A stretch of 64,000 nt of DNA from contig NC_054389.1 of NCBI RefSeq assembly GCF_001625195.1, positions 2,046,001 through 2,110,000 on the forward strand, given 5' to 3'. The first letter of the stretch is position 1; the number at the start of each line of letters is the position of its first letter. Under the pieces are notes generated by a model that did not search any database, was not told where the DNA came from, and saw only the letters and a list, made by a program, of their open reading frames with translations. Positions 23,613 through 35,274 of this stretch are shown one piece after another. The stretch is from Drechmeria coniospora. Its lineage: Eukaryota; Ascomycota; Sordariomycetes; Hypocreales; Ophiocordycipitaceae. The position numbers were made by a program, and so were the translations under genes.

Positions 23613-26004
23613 ATGTCGAGCTCGGCGGCGAAATGGCGCGAGGAGCAGGTCCTCATCATCTGCCCCGGCAGCCGTATGACCATGGCCCAGCTGGGGTGCA
23701 GCGAGCTGACGCCGCCTACGAATCGCTTCCCGACGCGCATGTTCAAGGACGGCGACGGTCGCGAGTGGAGGCCCTATCATACCTTTAAGCGCACCCGTGT
23801 CGTCGCCGGCGTCGAGTTGGAAGAGTGGGTGGAGGATGTCGACTCGGATGAGGGTGCCGTCTTTCCCATCGAGGGTATGTCTGCGCCTCCCCGGCATCTT
23901 GCCTTCGCCTTTGCCCTTGAACCGATTGTCTCGGGTGGAGAGACGCGAGAGATGGATTAAACGAATTGACTGACGCCTACCGTTAGGAGGACGCATCGTC
24001 TGCATGGACGCCTTCCTCGCCTTTCTCGACCACATTCATTCCATGCTCACGACGACTTACCACAACACGCCCATCATGCTCATGGCCTCACCGCAGTGGA
24101 CACGCCCCGACTGCGAGACAATTGCCCAGTACATTTTTGAGAAGACGCGCACGCCCGCCCTCTGCATGATTCACAGCGGCCTCGCCACCCACTACGGACT
24201 CAAGTGGCCCAACATGACCGTCATCGACATCGGCTTCGAAAAGGTCGACGTCACCGCCATTCACGACGGCCGCATCGTGAATCACATAGACCTAGGCTCC
24301 CCACGCGCCGACGGATCCATCAGCGGCGGCGAGGTTTTTACTCGCAAGCTGATGAAGCTCCTCGAGGGCAAGGGGTTCAGTCGTGAAATGGCGGAGCAGC
24401 TGAAGAGGAGTGTCATCTGCGAGGTGCTACCGTATGCACCGGCCGGTGAACGCTTGGTCGAGTTGCCAAAGGCCGTCGCCACCAGCATCTCTCCCATCGC
24501 AGCGGCACCACCCGATGCGTTCCGACCGAACGATTCGGCGAGGGATACGGCAGTCGACAACGAGGACGGTAGCGGCGTAACTAACAACGGCAATGACGGC
24601 AACGACGGCCCCGAGCCCGATGCGGACGACGACGGCGTGCTGGACGTTGCTGCCATTGTTACGAGCGGCCAGACCAAAGAATTTCTCGCAAAGAAGGAAA
24701 GGGAAAAAGGAAAGTCCGGAAGGAAAGCGAAGGATGCAGAGGGTGAGGCTGCGTCGGCGAGGCCTGTGCGTCTGCCAAACTCGAAGCGGACGCACAACGT
24801 CTTTGCGTTCGAGGAGGTTGTCCAAGAAGAGGTGAAGAAAGTTCTGGAGCCGAAGCCAGAACAAGCCCCGGCAGAGCAGGCGGACAAGCAGCCAGCCGGA
24901 GAACAGCCATCCGGAGAACAGCCATCTGGAGAGCAGCCAGCCGAATCGCAGCCGAGCCAGACCGGCACGGCACAGGGCAACGAAGCTGCTCCTCCTCCGC
25001 AAGCAACCGTGGGCGAGATGGGAGAGCCAAGCAAATCTGCCAAAGATGGCACCGACGTCAAGCCGGCCGAGCCGAGCAACGGCGTCGCCGGCGTGCCATC
25101 GCCAACGGCAGCCGAGCCGCCCCAGCAGGAGACGGCCATCAACGGCAGCAATGATACCCCTGAATTCAGGTCCAAGCGCGTCCGCCGTGACGTCGAGGTG
25201 GGCCTTGAGCGCTTCACCTTTGCCGACCGCGAAGAGATCGACCGGATCGTCTCGGCCATCTACCGCACCATTCAGGGCATCGACGACATGTACATGCGCC
25301 CTGCCTGCTGGGACAATCTCGTCTTCGTCGGCAATGGCGCCCGCCTGCGTGGCCTCAAGGATAACATTCTGCAGACCCTCCACGCTCGTCATCTCATCTC
25401 GCCATCCACCGCCACCATGTTCACGTCGGAGCTGCCATCCAACGTGGCGACGCCGACGGGCACCGGAAGCCAGACGCCGACGGGTTCTTTCAACGGCGCC
25501 CCCCATCAGCTTTCCTCGAGCGGCGTTAACCCGCTCCTTCAGGCGGCGACGACGGCGAGCTCTCTCGGTGCCGCCGCAAATGCTGCTTCTGCCGCCGCCG
25601 TGGCCACCCCCGCCGCCGGCTCCGACGCCGCGGGACCCGCCGCGGGACACCACTTCCACAGCCAGACGCCAACGAGCATCAAGACGGCGGCGCTGCCGAC
25701 ATATCTCGCTGAATGGACCAAGAACGGCTTCGAAGAGTCCATGTTCCTCGGCGCTCAGGTCGCCGCTCGCATCGCTTTTTGCATCCACACCAACATGGAC
25801 ACGCAGAGCATTGAAGCCCAGCGCCTGATGAGTTTGAGTCGGGTCGACTATAAGTAAGCCTTTGTCCTCTCCTCACCCTCTCTCGCCTCTCTACCTCAGC
25901 CTCCCTCCCTCAGCCGTTCCCCTTGCGGTCCTGCGAAATGATGCTAACCAGCCAACAGCGAGTTGGGCCCCAAGGCCATCCGCACGCATTCCATGCTTGG
26001 CTGA
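23613..26004 (+). CDS. arp9: Actin-related protein Arp9, SWI/SNF-RSC type
   Basis: Predicted nuclear actin-related subunit of SWI/SNF-family chromatin remodellers. Three exons, 23613-23874, 23987-25853 and 25959-26004, have introns of 112 and 105 bp (the second with branch atgctaacc) and give 724 residues. The start lies in the strong context gccgccatg. The actin fold is recognisable in two halves: an N-terminal part with MLMASPQWTRPDCETIAQ, IHSGLATHYG, TVIDIGFEKVDVTAIHDG and a GGEVFTRKLM helix, and a C-terminal part with NLVFVGNGARLRGLKDNI and the end ELGPKAIRTHSMLG. Between them is a long disordered insertion of about 250 residues (about 24480-25170) that includes tandem GEQPS units. The last exon, 14 codons, is easily missed: without it the protein would stop at DYK. 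Assignment to Arp9 rather than another Arp rests on recalled family resemblance. Confidence 0.83.
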
Positions 26005-26538
26005 AAAACTTGAAGCAACGAGGGAGCCGCTCGCTCTACTGCCCTTGCCGTAATTTTGATTTATTGCCAATGAGCCTACAGTTGGTACACCTCTCGTCGA
26101 AATTTTGCGTACCGCACTGGAGTGAAGGCGATTTGCCTCGTCGAGTGCCCGGGGAGCCGGATGCTGCGCAAAACTGTACCACCACAACAGGAAAAATACA
26201 TGAATGAATGCACCTGACGGGCCAAAAAACAAGATCTTCATATCGCTAGGCGGCGCATTGCATTCTAGACTAGACAAAACGATGCATGAAAGCAGTGACC
26301 CGCAGATTGCCTGCCAGTAGGGTATAATACCAAAAACTACCTGTCCGCAGCAGCTCTCGAATCAAACACCTGATTTTCCCCGATAATTCACAAGACATGC
26401 GGTCCCCTGAACTTGACACCATTCGTTTCCCATTAGCCTTTGGCGAGAGTATACTTGATCTCCCACCCCGCCCTCTCGACTTTGCACTTCGCACGGGTGT
26501 CAAGCGTGGAACAGTACCGAATCCCTCACCGATGGCGC
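26005..26538. other. Convergent 3' region between Arp9 and MATE genes
   Basis: The two genes face each other here. The sequence is mixed in composition with few GTAC words. No further gene is visible. Confidence 0.6.
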
Positions 26539-28845
26539 CTAACCTGAGGCGTTTCGGGCAGCCGCCTCGGCAGCCGCCTTGTGCCAGTCCGTCTTGAGCA
26601 GGTACGGATACTCGATTGAGGACACGCTGTGTTTCATGGTCAGCACTCTCGTCGACGGAACGGCACGAAAGCCGAGAGCACCTACACAATCAACCCAACT
26701 GTGACGCCGATCCACAGGCCCTCGAGCTTCCAGTCGAGTCCAAAGGCGAGGCCGAGGGAGATGGGTAGCGAGATGACGTAGTAGGCAATCAGGTTTGCCG
26801 GCCCGCCGATGGACTGCTTGCCAATGCCGCGCAGCAGACCGTGTGCTCCACTGCCGAGCCCGTCGAAGACCTGCATGACGGCGACGAGGGGTAAGACCTT
26901 GGCGACAAGTTCGATGACGCCCTGATCGTCGGTGAATAGGACAGGCAGGTGGTACCGTAGGGTGCTGTAGATGACGAGGTTGAGGATGCCGAGAAGGCAG
27001 GCGGCAACAAATGTCTGAGGGCGCCGTTAGCAGCCAGGTCGGCGGAAGAACAAAGACGGGGGGCCGGGAACGCACCACTTTAGCAGTCACCCTTGCGGCA
27101 TCAACCAAGCCGGCGCCGATCAGGTTGGCAACCCGGGTGGAGGCGGCGATGGACATTGGGAAGGGAATCTGGTAGGAGATGGTGGTAAGAGTGCCCAGAA
27201 CGCTCTGGGCTGCAAGGTATTCGGTACCGAAGCGGCTGGACATGAGCGTCATGATCTCAAAGGCGAGCCATTCGGCCTCGACCATGATCATGCCGGGCAG
27301 GGCCAGGCGGATCATGACCCACCAATTGGTGAAGGCTCGGCGGCTAAATCCCCCCCAGCACTGGGAGCCGCCGAAGAACTTGACGTAGATGACGAGGAGA
27401 ATGGGCAGCAGGGTGTCGGTGATGGCGACGGCAATGGGGGCGCCGACGAAGCCTAGGCCCAACTTCCAGACCAAAAGCCACATGATGAACATGTTGAAGG
27501 GCGCGGCGACGAGGAGGATGTACGTGGTAGCTCGAAAGAGACCCTGGGCCTGCAAGAAGCGCTTGCCGACCTCAAAGAGGATGACGCCGGGGATGGAGAA
27601 GATCATGACCCTAAGGTACAAGCCAGCCAGCCTGGCGGATTCGGGGTCGGGGACGAGGTGGACGAGGATCTGTTCGGAGAAAAGCCACAGGACGACGACA
27701 GGGGCGGCAAGGCAAAGGAGGAAAGTGGCCATTCGCTGGCACTGCAATCCGACGAGGTGCTTGTGCCCGGAGCCGTAGGCCTGAGCGCAGAGGGTGTCCA
27801 AGCTTGTAGCGAGGCCCTGGAAGGGTGCGAGGCAGGAAATGGCGGATGACATGTTGGCGACTGTGGGCATGTTAGCTATACAATTGCATGGTCAGATTCC
27901 CCGAAACATGGGAAGGCACGTACGGGATACGGCTCCGAGCTCAACCTTGCCGATCCTACCGACGGCGAAGATGCTCGTCACGTTGATGGAGTACTGAAGG
28001 ACGAAGGTGGCTATCAGAGGCGCCGAGTAGGACAGGAGCGTCTTGGTCTCTCGCTGCCAGGTGGTTCGAAGTCGGCCGGAGGCGACGGCCTCTTCCCACT
28101 GCTGCTCGACGTCATCGGTCGAGGGGGAATCGGATGCGTGGCCGTTGAGGCCGTTGGCGCCGTTGGCGCCGTCGAGGAGGGGCGAGCGCTCCGTTGGCTG
28201 ACGAGACTGGGCAGGCTGGCCCCGGGCTTCGTTGGAAGGTAGCTTGGTGCTGAAGAGGCGTCTATATATGCGCGAACCTAGTCCTGGCTGGATGTTCTTG
28301 CCGTCGTGGCCATGCTTCGGGGGAAGAACATGGTTGTCCCTCAGCAGGCTCCTCTCAGCGTTGCGAGACCGCTTCCGCTCAAGCGGGGTCAGGACGGGTT
28401 CGTCCAAGGGCTGCTGGTTAAAGACGGGGCGTGCGCCGCCGTACGCGACGCCGCTGGGACGGCGATACATGTCGTGGCCGTGGGAAGGGACATCCAGGTC
28501 AGAGTAGTCATCGTCTGAGCAGGCGGCGATGTCATCGGCGAGGGCTTGTTCGGCGAGAGGCGAGCTGGACAGCATTCGATGGGTTCCCGCGCCGAGAGAG
28601 CGGCGGTCCCTGCCATTGGGGGATGCTGCATCCCGTCCACGATCCATTTTCGACGGTCGGGGAGGATACAAGCCAAGGCTCTGCTGCCGAGACTGCACTA
28701 TTGGGGTTGGGCTTATTCGTATATGTTTCCTGGCCTTTCCTACCGAGAATGGTCGTGGGAGGAGGTCTGCGGGAGGCGGCCCAACAGCACGGGCGATGCC
28801 GCTCGAAGGTTGCTGAAGGGATGAGCCAAGTGGTGAAGAAGTCAA
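26539..28845 (-). CDS. MATE-family multidrug/toxic-compound efflux transporter
   Basis: Predicted multi-pass antiporter exporting organic cations or xenobiotics, on the vacuolar or plasma membrane. Four exons (28845-27924, 27860-27076, 27014-26686, 26626-26539) are separated by introns of 63, 61 and 59 bp and code for 707 residues. About 280 N-terminal residues are hydrophilic and disordered, with repeated NGANGLNG. The transmembrane core starts at LLSYSAPLIATFVLQYSI. Family hallmarks are FQGLATSLDTLCAQAYGSG, an APFNMF segment, LALPGMIMVEAEWLAFEI and FDGLGSGAHGLLRGIGKQ, and the protein ends in a hydrophilic tail. The final intron was placed using branch tgctgacc; alternative acceptors give an intron too short (38 bp) or break the frame. 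An internal Met at 28647 (MDRGRD) is a possible alternative start. The substrate cannot be predicted. Confidence 0.88.
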
Positions 28846-31800
28846 GAGTCAGACGGTGACTGGCCCATTATCAACTGGAACTCGACTCTGCCGAACAATT
28901 AGGGGGCGACGTGACGAAACGGCTGCCGTGCGGCTGCCGTGTGGTTTCGAGGTGAGGGGGACAGGGGGTGATGTAGGCGGGCAGCTTCTCGACAGCGCCG
29001 GTGTTTGGAGGACCTGGCGACCGGCAAGATCTGAGAGAGCTGGGGGGTTTGGAAGCGAGGCAGAGGAGGAGTAAGGGAGGTATCAATAGGATCACGGATG
29101 CGAGGCACGACGGCAAGTGAACTCGAGATCAGAATCAGAATCAGAAAGGCAGGCAGGTGTGAGCGAAAGTCGGATCAAGAAAAAAATGGGGGTTGAATCA
29201 AACAGGTTAGTAGGTACGGAGTACCACCCACCCGTTGGTGACATTGCTCCGAAGCCGCCAACGGTCAGCGGGGCCGGCGGATGTACTGTAAGTACATGTA
29301 CAGGTCTGTCCCTTGCAAGTACATGCTCAGCAACAAGCAAGTATCTGCACGGAGTACATGGTGTACAGTACTTGCAGTAGAAAATACTGAAGTACACACT
29401 TGTACGGGTTACGGAGTATTAATACTTACTTGCAGATACTTTGGTGTGCAGTACGGCGTACTTAGTAGGCATTGATCAGCAAGTGCTTACAGTACAGTAC
29501 TCCAATTGCTACTTGCACTTAAGTACTGTATAAGTACTGTATACTAGTAAGTACAGTAAGTATTTACAGTACAGTACTCAAGTGTGCACTCACAGCCACT
29601 TGGATTTACCTCTTCCCAGAGGTAATACAGCTATACAGCGGTAATACAGCGCATAATACTACAAGGCAAATGACATCGGTTTGTAACCAGTAGGTACTGA
29701 CAGAGGTCAAATACTAATTCATGCCGTTCCCGACGACGACAAGTACCCGGAAACACGTTTGACATGGTGCTGTGCGCTCCCTACAAGTTCATGTCTGATG
29801 GCACTCCAAAGTACTAGGTCGGCGCAACATCAATTGCACGTACATGTACTACTTCGTATCTATACGGACATGGTACTCGGCATGGAAGCCTGCCGGAAAG
29901 ATCAGCAGCATACGACTAGCCCGTTCCACCGTTCAGCGCGTCCCAGACAAGCATCCGACCAACAGCATAACCAAGTGCGACGTGCCTACGAGATGGCAAC
30001 CAATACTCCGTACACTCTCGTGCTCGTGCTCGTGCCAACCCAAGACAGGGCGTTCGGTGTCGGTTCTCATTAGCTCGTCCCATCCGCCGCACCTCCACCG
30101 TCCGGAAGGTCCAGCTCGAGCTCGGTCAGTCGGGTGACGTGAAAGCTGGCCGGCGTGACGGGCGAGCGGGCGAGTTGTGGCCAAGCCATGCAGAAGCAGG
30201 CCGGAGGCGCCAGCTTCCGGGGTGCAGCGCTGCGACATGGGCCGGGCAGGCTGCCGCTGCGCCTTGTATTGGTTTACAGCGAGGACAAGCCCGAGCCGTC
30301 GGGGGAGGTCAGGGGTGAGCGATCCTTTGACTCACTCACTGATGGTCGCCTGCATGCAGTACGCAAGTACAACTACATTGCACGCCTCGGCACGCTGTAC
30401 CTCCCTACTTCGTACGTGGCTACATCTAGAGTACTACTATACCTGTTTGTCCAAACATGTGCTGCAGTCTTTGGACATGTACAGCACTCCGTATCAGACA
30501 TTACTCTCCGTGGTCGTGGTACAGGCGAGGACAAGAACATGGGGTCTCGCCGGCTTGTCTTGATGTCTCAGCCTTCAGGCCGCTGCCGCCCCGTCCCGCC
30601 ATTCCGAATTCCGGGAGTGATAACGTAGTACTCCGTACGGAGTACCTTTCTCGACAATACATCTATTTAATCCATGTAGTTGCCTTTGAGAGTACGGACG
30701 TCAGTTGGCGTGGTCCAGGTAGCTACGAGTAAGTAACTTGGCGACAAGTGCCTGGCAGTCTCAGCATCTAGTCTGGGTAGCAGAAACCCTTGATATTCGA
30801 CACCTCGTGCCAAGGAAGGCGCCTGCGGGCCACTCCTGCATCTTGATGTCGTTCGCTCCTGCTGCCAGCAGGCAGGAAAACCTGCTACTCTGGCAAGGCA
30901 ACCAAGGCATCAACGTACCTACAGAGCACTTGCATCTACCGAACAGGAACGGTGGGGTTGACTGGTGTAGAAAAGCTCCCGATGGCGAGGCCTCTTCCCA
31001 CCGACCTACGTCGATCCGAGGCCATACTCGCATGAGCAGATGCCTACGTACGGGTGCATGTGCTTCGTCATCCTTTCACCGCCTCGATCGTCTGCGAAAG
31101 GTGCATCCATCCATCTGCAGCAACGAGCCGTGCACAGCATGCGCCGACACCATCCTTGTGCTTCCTTTCGTTGGCAGCCTGTGCATATAGAGCTCGGTCC
31201 CTCGTCCTGCCCCGGACACGTCGGCCACGACGACCAACACCAGCAACAAAATCATCCACAGACGGGAATGGCAGCATGGACGAATCCGGCTGCCCAGGGA
31301 GGGAGCCGTGGCTGGCTGGCCCAGGATCCAGGTGCCTCCGAGCGCATATCTACGCACGCTGCCCCGACGCAGCTGAGTTGACAGCAAGCCCAGCTCCCGA
31401 TGTTGAGCTGGCCCCTGAGAGGACGGGCCTGAATGGCCAGCAGAGAAATTTGCCGCGATGCCAACGAACCGGCCGTTGGCCGTCCTCGACACAAGTACTC
31501 GGTACCCGTGCTCGCACACCACCCCCTGCGGATCGCCTTGTGCATGGTTATACGCAAGCGCATGCACTTGCATGTGCATGTGCGACCTCCTGTACGAGCA
31601 CGGCCGCAGGGCTGCACCCTGCACGGCTGTACCCAGCAGCTGGCGAGGCCGACCGAGACTTTGGGAGCTGAATCACTCATTCCCTCCTTCATCTACCGGC
31701 CTCAGGGATCATGCATGCCTTGTGTGCAACCTTCCATCTGACCCACAGGACCGGCCGCATACATAAACTTCACATACGGGGTACAAGTACGGAGTACGGA

Positions 31801-32048
31801 GTACGTGCATGCGTGCGTCTACCGTGGTATGTACCTTGTAGGTGGGAGAAAAGTACCGGCACGAGCATGACGCGGAGAGGAAGCGCCAGCTTGTGGCACA
31901 TGAGCTTTTATTTGTACGTGAACGATCTACTCGTACTCGTACGTGATATCAACCGCAGGATCGATACCGGCAAAACAAAGAGGACCGGACCGAGCGTGCC
32001 CAAGTTCATGCTCCTGGATGCCGAGTTCGTGTGCAGGACATGTGTGCG
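28846..32048. other. Intergenic region, GTAC-rich with a GC-rich centre
   Basis: No gene is supported. Strong GTAC vocabulary occupies 29210-29900 and 30350-30740. It includes an 18-bp palindrome at 30628-30645. A GC-rich part at 30.1-30.3 and 30.8-31.8 kb holds overlapping frames on both strands (for example 31054-31671 +, 31076-31624 -). They have biased composition and no domains, so I do not call them genes. Confidence 0.55.
30628..30645. repeat. Perfect 18-bp GTAC-family palindrome
   Basis: gtactccgtacggagtac is its own reverse complement and contains CCG-N2-CGG at 30633-30640. Confidence 0.9.
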
Positions 32049-33963
32049 TCACGCCTCCCAAGTGCGACCCCAGCGATCGGGTTTGCCATGGTCCATCGTC
32101 GCCACCCAGGGCACCTCGTCTGGGCCGTATCGTTGAAGCGGTATGCCGTACGGCACCCGGACGCCGACCACGGCCTTGCCATCCTCTGATTCGGCCGGCC
32201 TGTCGGACGAGAACGTGCCCACCATCACGCCCTCCTCTCCGTACAACCCCGGCCATACCAGCACGCCAATCTCCCACGACGCGATCCGCATCTCGCCCGA
32301 ACCCTTGGCCGCCTCGCCCCAGGCCTGCTTCGATAAATTGGCCGACGTGAGCAAGGCCCAATCAACCAAGCCCTGGCTGTTGTACCGTATGTACGTCTTG
32401 ATATGCGGGCTTGCCCGCTTTCGGCATGCATCCGCCGCCGTGCTCTCCTGCGATGACCGCCCTACCATCCGCCAAGAGTTTGTTAGCGGACACAAGACTA
32501 GAATGAAGCACGGGTGCCCGCTCGTGCTGTGTCGCTGCACTCGTGCGAGTGCACATGCGGAGCATGGAGCGTGCACTGGCGAGGGTAAGTGCATGCATGC
32601 ACTTACCGTCATTCCGTTCTTTCCCACCACCCATGTCCATGCCGTGCTCGCTGTCATTTGCCCAGTGGTGAAGCAGGGGCCGCAGGTACTGTAGCTGCTT
32701 GGCTTGTTGCTGAGATTGAATCTTGGTATGGATCGAAGCGCCGGATGCGTAACCGTCCAGTGACCGTCGAATCTCGTCGGCCGTGGGAAACACAACCTTG
32801 AATCTGGGCCTCGTCGAGCCCTTCTGGCTGCATGTCGCGAGCGACTCGAACAGCGTCTTCTGCAGCCAGTCATCCTTGGCGCCGAGGGTCGCTATGGACG
32901 ATACTTGGACAACAATCTCGGACGAGCCTTTGGTCTTGCCGTCGGTTTTGGTGCACGGCACGGAGCGAAGACATCTTCGAAGCGCCGCCCACCCCAGCGC
33001 CATCTCGGACACGTCGTCGGCACTGTGTCGTCCGGGTGCGCTTGCGATCAACGCCGCCCTGATGGCGGAGAAGTCGAATCGGGCAAGCTCATCCGCGAGC
33101 GGTCTGCATGTCACTGTGCGACGATCGTACTTTCGAAGGTACCCGAGCAAGTCCGACTTGAACTTGCCCCCGGACCCATGCTCTCCGGAAGGGGAGCCCT
33201 GGTTCGAACTACCCGGCGGCGTCAGCTTCGGGAGCAGAGGCGATCGCCAGACGGCGTTTGTCATGTTTGTCCAATCCTTGGAGATCATGTTGGCGGTGTG
33301 GATGACGACTTGAGCGCTGTCATCGCGGCGAAACAAGATCATCATCTTTGAGTGGTGCGTCCCGAACATTTCGGGCATCGGGGCCACGTGCAGGTGAACG
33401 TTGCTAAACTCGGACGCGCCTTGCTGGCAAGCATTGTCAGCCATGCAAGGAATGGCAGCTTGGGTTTCCGTACGTGGACCTGCACCCGCACTTGCACTTT
33501 ACAGTAGAGCACGGTTCAAGTCGTCATGGATAGGTTGCGCACCCATCATGCACCTCGACGGCGGAACGAGGGGCTGGGACTGGCCGGGGAGAGGAGGGCT
33601 GCCTACCGATAGCGCGAGTCTCCGGGGGTCCTCCCGTTGCCAAAAGCCGTGGACGACGTGCACCTGGACGGCATGTCGGGTGTCGGCGTCGAATGCCTCC
33701 ATGAGAAAGGGTATGTCGTGAAGGTAGTTGAAGTTCCAGCACTCGCGGATGAGGGGATCGCCGAGAAGGTCTTTCAACGAGACGGCGTCTCGGTTGAGCT
33801 CTTCCGGGAGGTCGCGAATCCAGGTCAGCTGCCAGGGTGAAGGGAATGCCTTGCCCTCGCGTCTCTGCTGCTTCCGAGCTGGGCTACAGAGCCTCGACCG
33901 AGGGCTGAGGGAGTCGTCACACTCGGGCTCGTCTGCGAGCTCGCGCTTCCGAGGGCGATCCAT
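32049..33963 (-). CDS. TDP1: Tyrosyl-DNA phosphodiesterase 1
   Basis: Nuclear DNA repair enzyme that hydrolyses the phosphotyrosyl bond between stalled topoisomerase I and the 3' DNA end; member of the phospholipase D superfamily. Three exons (33963-33607, 33423-32607, 32461-32049) with introns of 183 and 145 bp encode 528 residues. Both catalytic HKN motifs are visible: H143-x-K145 in FGTHHSKMM with N164 in IHTANM, and H411-x-K413 in SPHIKTY with N433 in LLTSANLS. The end, PWVATMDHGKPDRWGRTW, matches the family. The N-terminus is basic (MDRPRKREL). The intron 2 acceptor (ggtag, after branch gctaac) is the only one found that restores the frame. The intron 2 donor is buried in a perfect palindrome (see separate entry). 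The frame is open upstream to 34284, so extra N-terminal residues are possible but unlikely. Confidence 0.92.
32585..32606 (-). promoter_or_regulatory. Perfect 22-bp palindrome covering the Tdp1 intron 2 donor
   Basis: On the minus strand the intron begins GTAAGT (32606-32601). That donor and the following gcatgcatgc and acttac form a perfect inverted repeat with no loop-free mismatch. In pre-mRNA the donor could pair with acttac 10 nt further on, hiding it from U1 snRNA. Whether it folds in vivo is unknown. Confidence 0.8.
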
Positions 33964-34566
33964 CGTCAGTTGCCAACCGACGGTCCGTGAAAGGACGCGG
34001 TTGGTGAGCCGAGGTCGTTGCCCGTTGCGCTCGGGCTTGAGGATGTTCTGCCGTTTCGACTGTTGGGAATCGGCCGCCTGTCCTGCCGTACTCACGACCT
34101 GCTGGACATGATATGCTAGCGATGAAAATGGTGGCAAGTGCCGTGTCTCATGCTGCCTCTGGACGGTATGACGTTGCTTGGCTGCCGTATGTAAGCAGGA
34201 ACGGCAAAGGCCAACAAGCAACCAGCCAGAACGCTTAGCGCTAACTGATAACGCCGCTCCCCTCCCATGCTTGAAACGCTCCAATTTGGAATCGAGAAAA
34301 CGAGGAACCGCCTCGCCCCGGAAGATTCACCACTTCGGCCAACGATTGATTGGCACGGCATGATGAACGACATGAATGTTGTCGTCGACGCGCAAGCTCC
34401 CACGCGCATGCCAGTGCTTGCATATGTATTGCATCATATATACGCACTGGGAAGCATATCAAGTAGTAATACTTGTTTCTGTATCCGTACTCCGCAGGTA
34501 CCTGCAAGTAATTGTTCTGTACTAGGAATTGTTTTGTACAGTACAAAGTAATTGAAGATGTACTGT

Positions 34567-34650
34567 ACTAAGTAATTATACTCTACTGCACTAAGTAATT
34601 ATACTCTACTGTACTAAGTAATTATACTCTACTGTACTAAGTAATTTGTA
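34567..34650. repeat. 23-bp tandem repeat, three full units and a partial fourth
   Basis: Units beginning actaagtaattatactctac start at 34567, 34590, 34613 and 34636, exactly 23 bp apart. The units differ by single bases, so the expansion looks recent. No gene overlaps it. Confidence 0.9.
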
Positions 34651-34839
34651 CTGTTCTTACGTACAATACTTGCCTAAGTACAAGCAATCGTCACACTCCA
34701 CCCGGAGAACTTGAATGTGGGATGGTACTCCGGAGGTACGGCGTACTGTATTGCTGATTACTCTCCGTACAATTCCTAATGTACTTGAGTAGTTGTACAA
34801 CTACTGTGCTTAAGTATTCACTTGTACCGTAGATTTAGA

Positions 34840-34857
34840 TACGGAGTACTCCGTATG
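34840..34857. repeat. 18-bp palindrome with CGG-N6-CCG
   Basis: atacggagtactccgtat is its own reverse complement. It holds CGG-N6-CCG at 34843-34854, the spacing recognised by Ppr1-type Zn2Cys6 regulators. Confidence 0.85.
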
Positions 34858-35274
34858 GGCACTTGTACTATAGGAGGTCTTGTACTCTGTAGTACAGAGT
34901 GCACTGAACTTGATAGGGTATAAGATACTGCCATTCTACTACTCCGTACGCTTAATCCGGTCTCCTGTCGTTGGGTTTCCTGCAGGGTCGGGGCTATGTC
35001 AGTATTTTTTCCCTGACAAACACAGTTCTAGTAGTGTACCACTGTAATTAGATGACCATCTATCTCCCTTGGGTGGTTAGCTCGCGAGACTGCCGACGAC
35101 GACGATGACAGTGCTGGGAAGAGTGCTCCACTGCCTGACCAACAACAAGAGCAAGTATGAACCCGGGATTAATATTACTAAGATAAGCGGTATTCTGCAC
35201 GGAGTACTCCGTACTCAAGTTAGTCTTGCCCAGCCACAGGCAATCCCTTCGACGGTGGGAAAATTGACCCGAAT

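Larger units (their letters stand above)
33964..35274. other. Upstream region of Tdp1 and GTAC/AT-rich desert
   Basis: No gene is supported. The first 450 bases are ordinary promoter-like sequence. From 34430 the DNA becomes AT-richer and GTAC-rich. It carries a 23-bp tandem repeat and palindromes at 34840-34857 and 35199-35212. Confidence 0.6.

Noticed and set aside
24427..25788. 453-codon minus-strand frame antisense to Arp9
   Set aside because: Shadow of a GC-rich coding strand; composition biased and no recognisable domain.
31054..31671. 205-codon plus-strand frame
   Set aside because: Biased Ala/Arg/Pro/Thr composition, a similar-sized antisense frame at 31076-31624, no domain.
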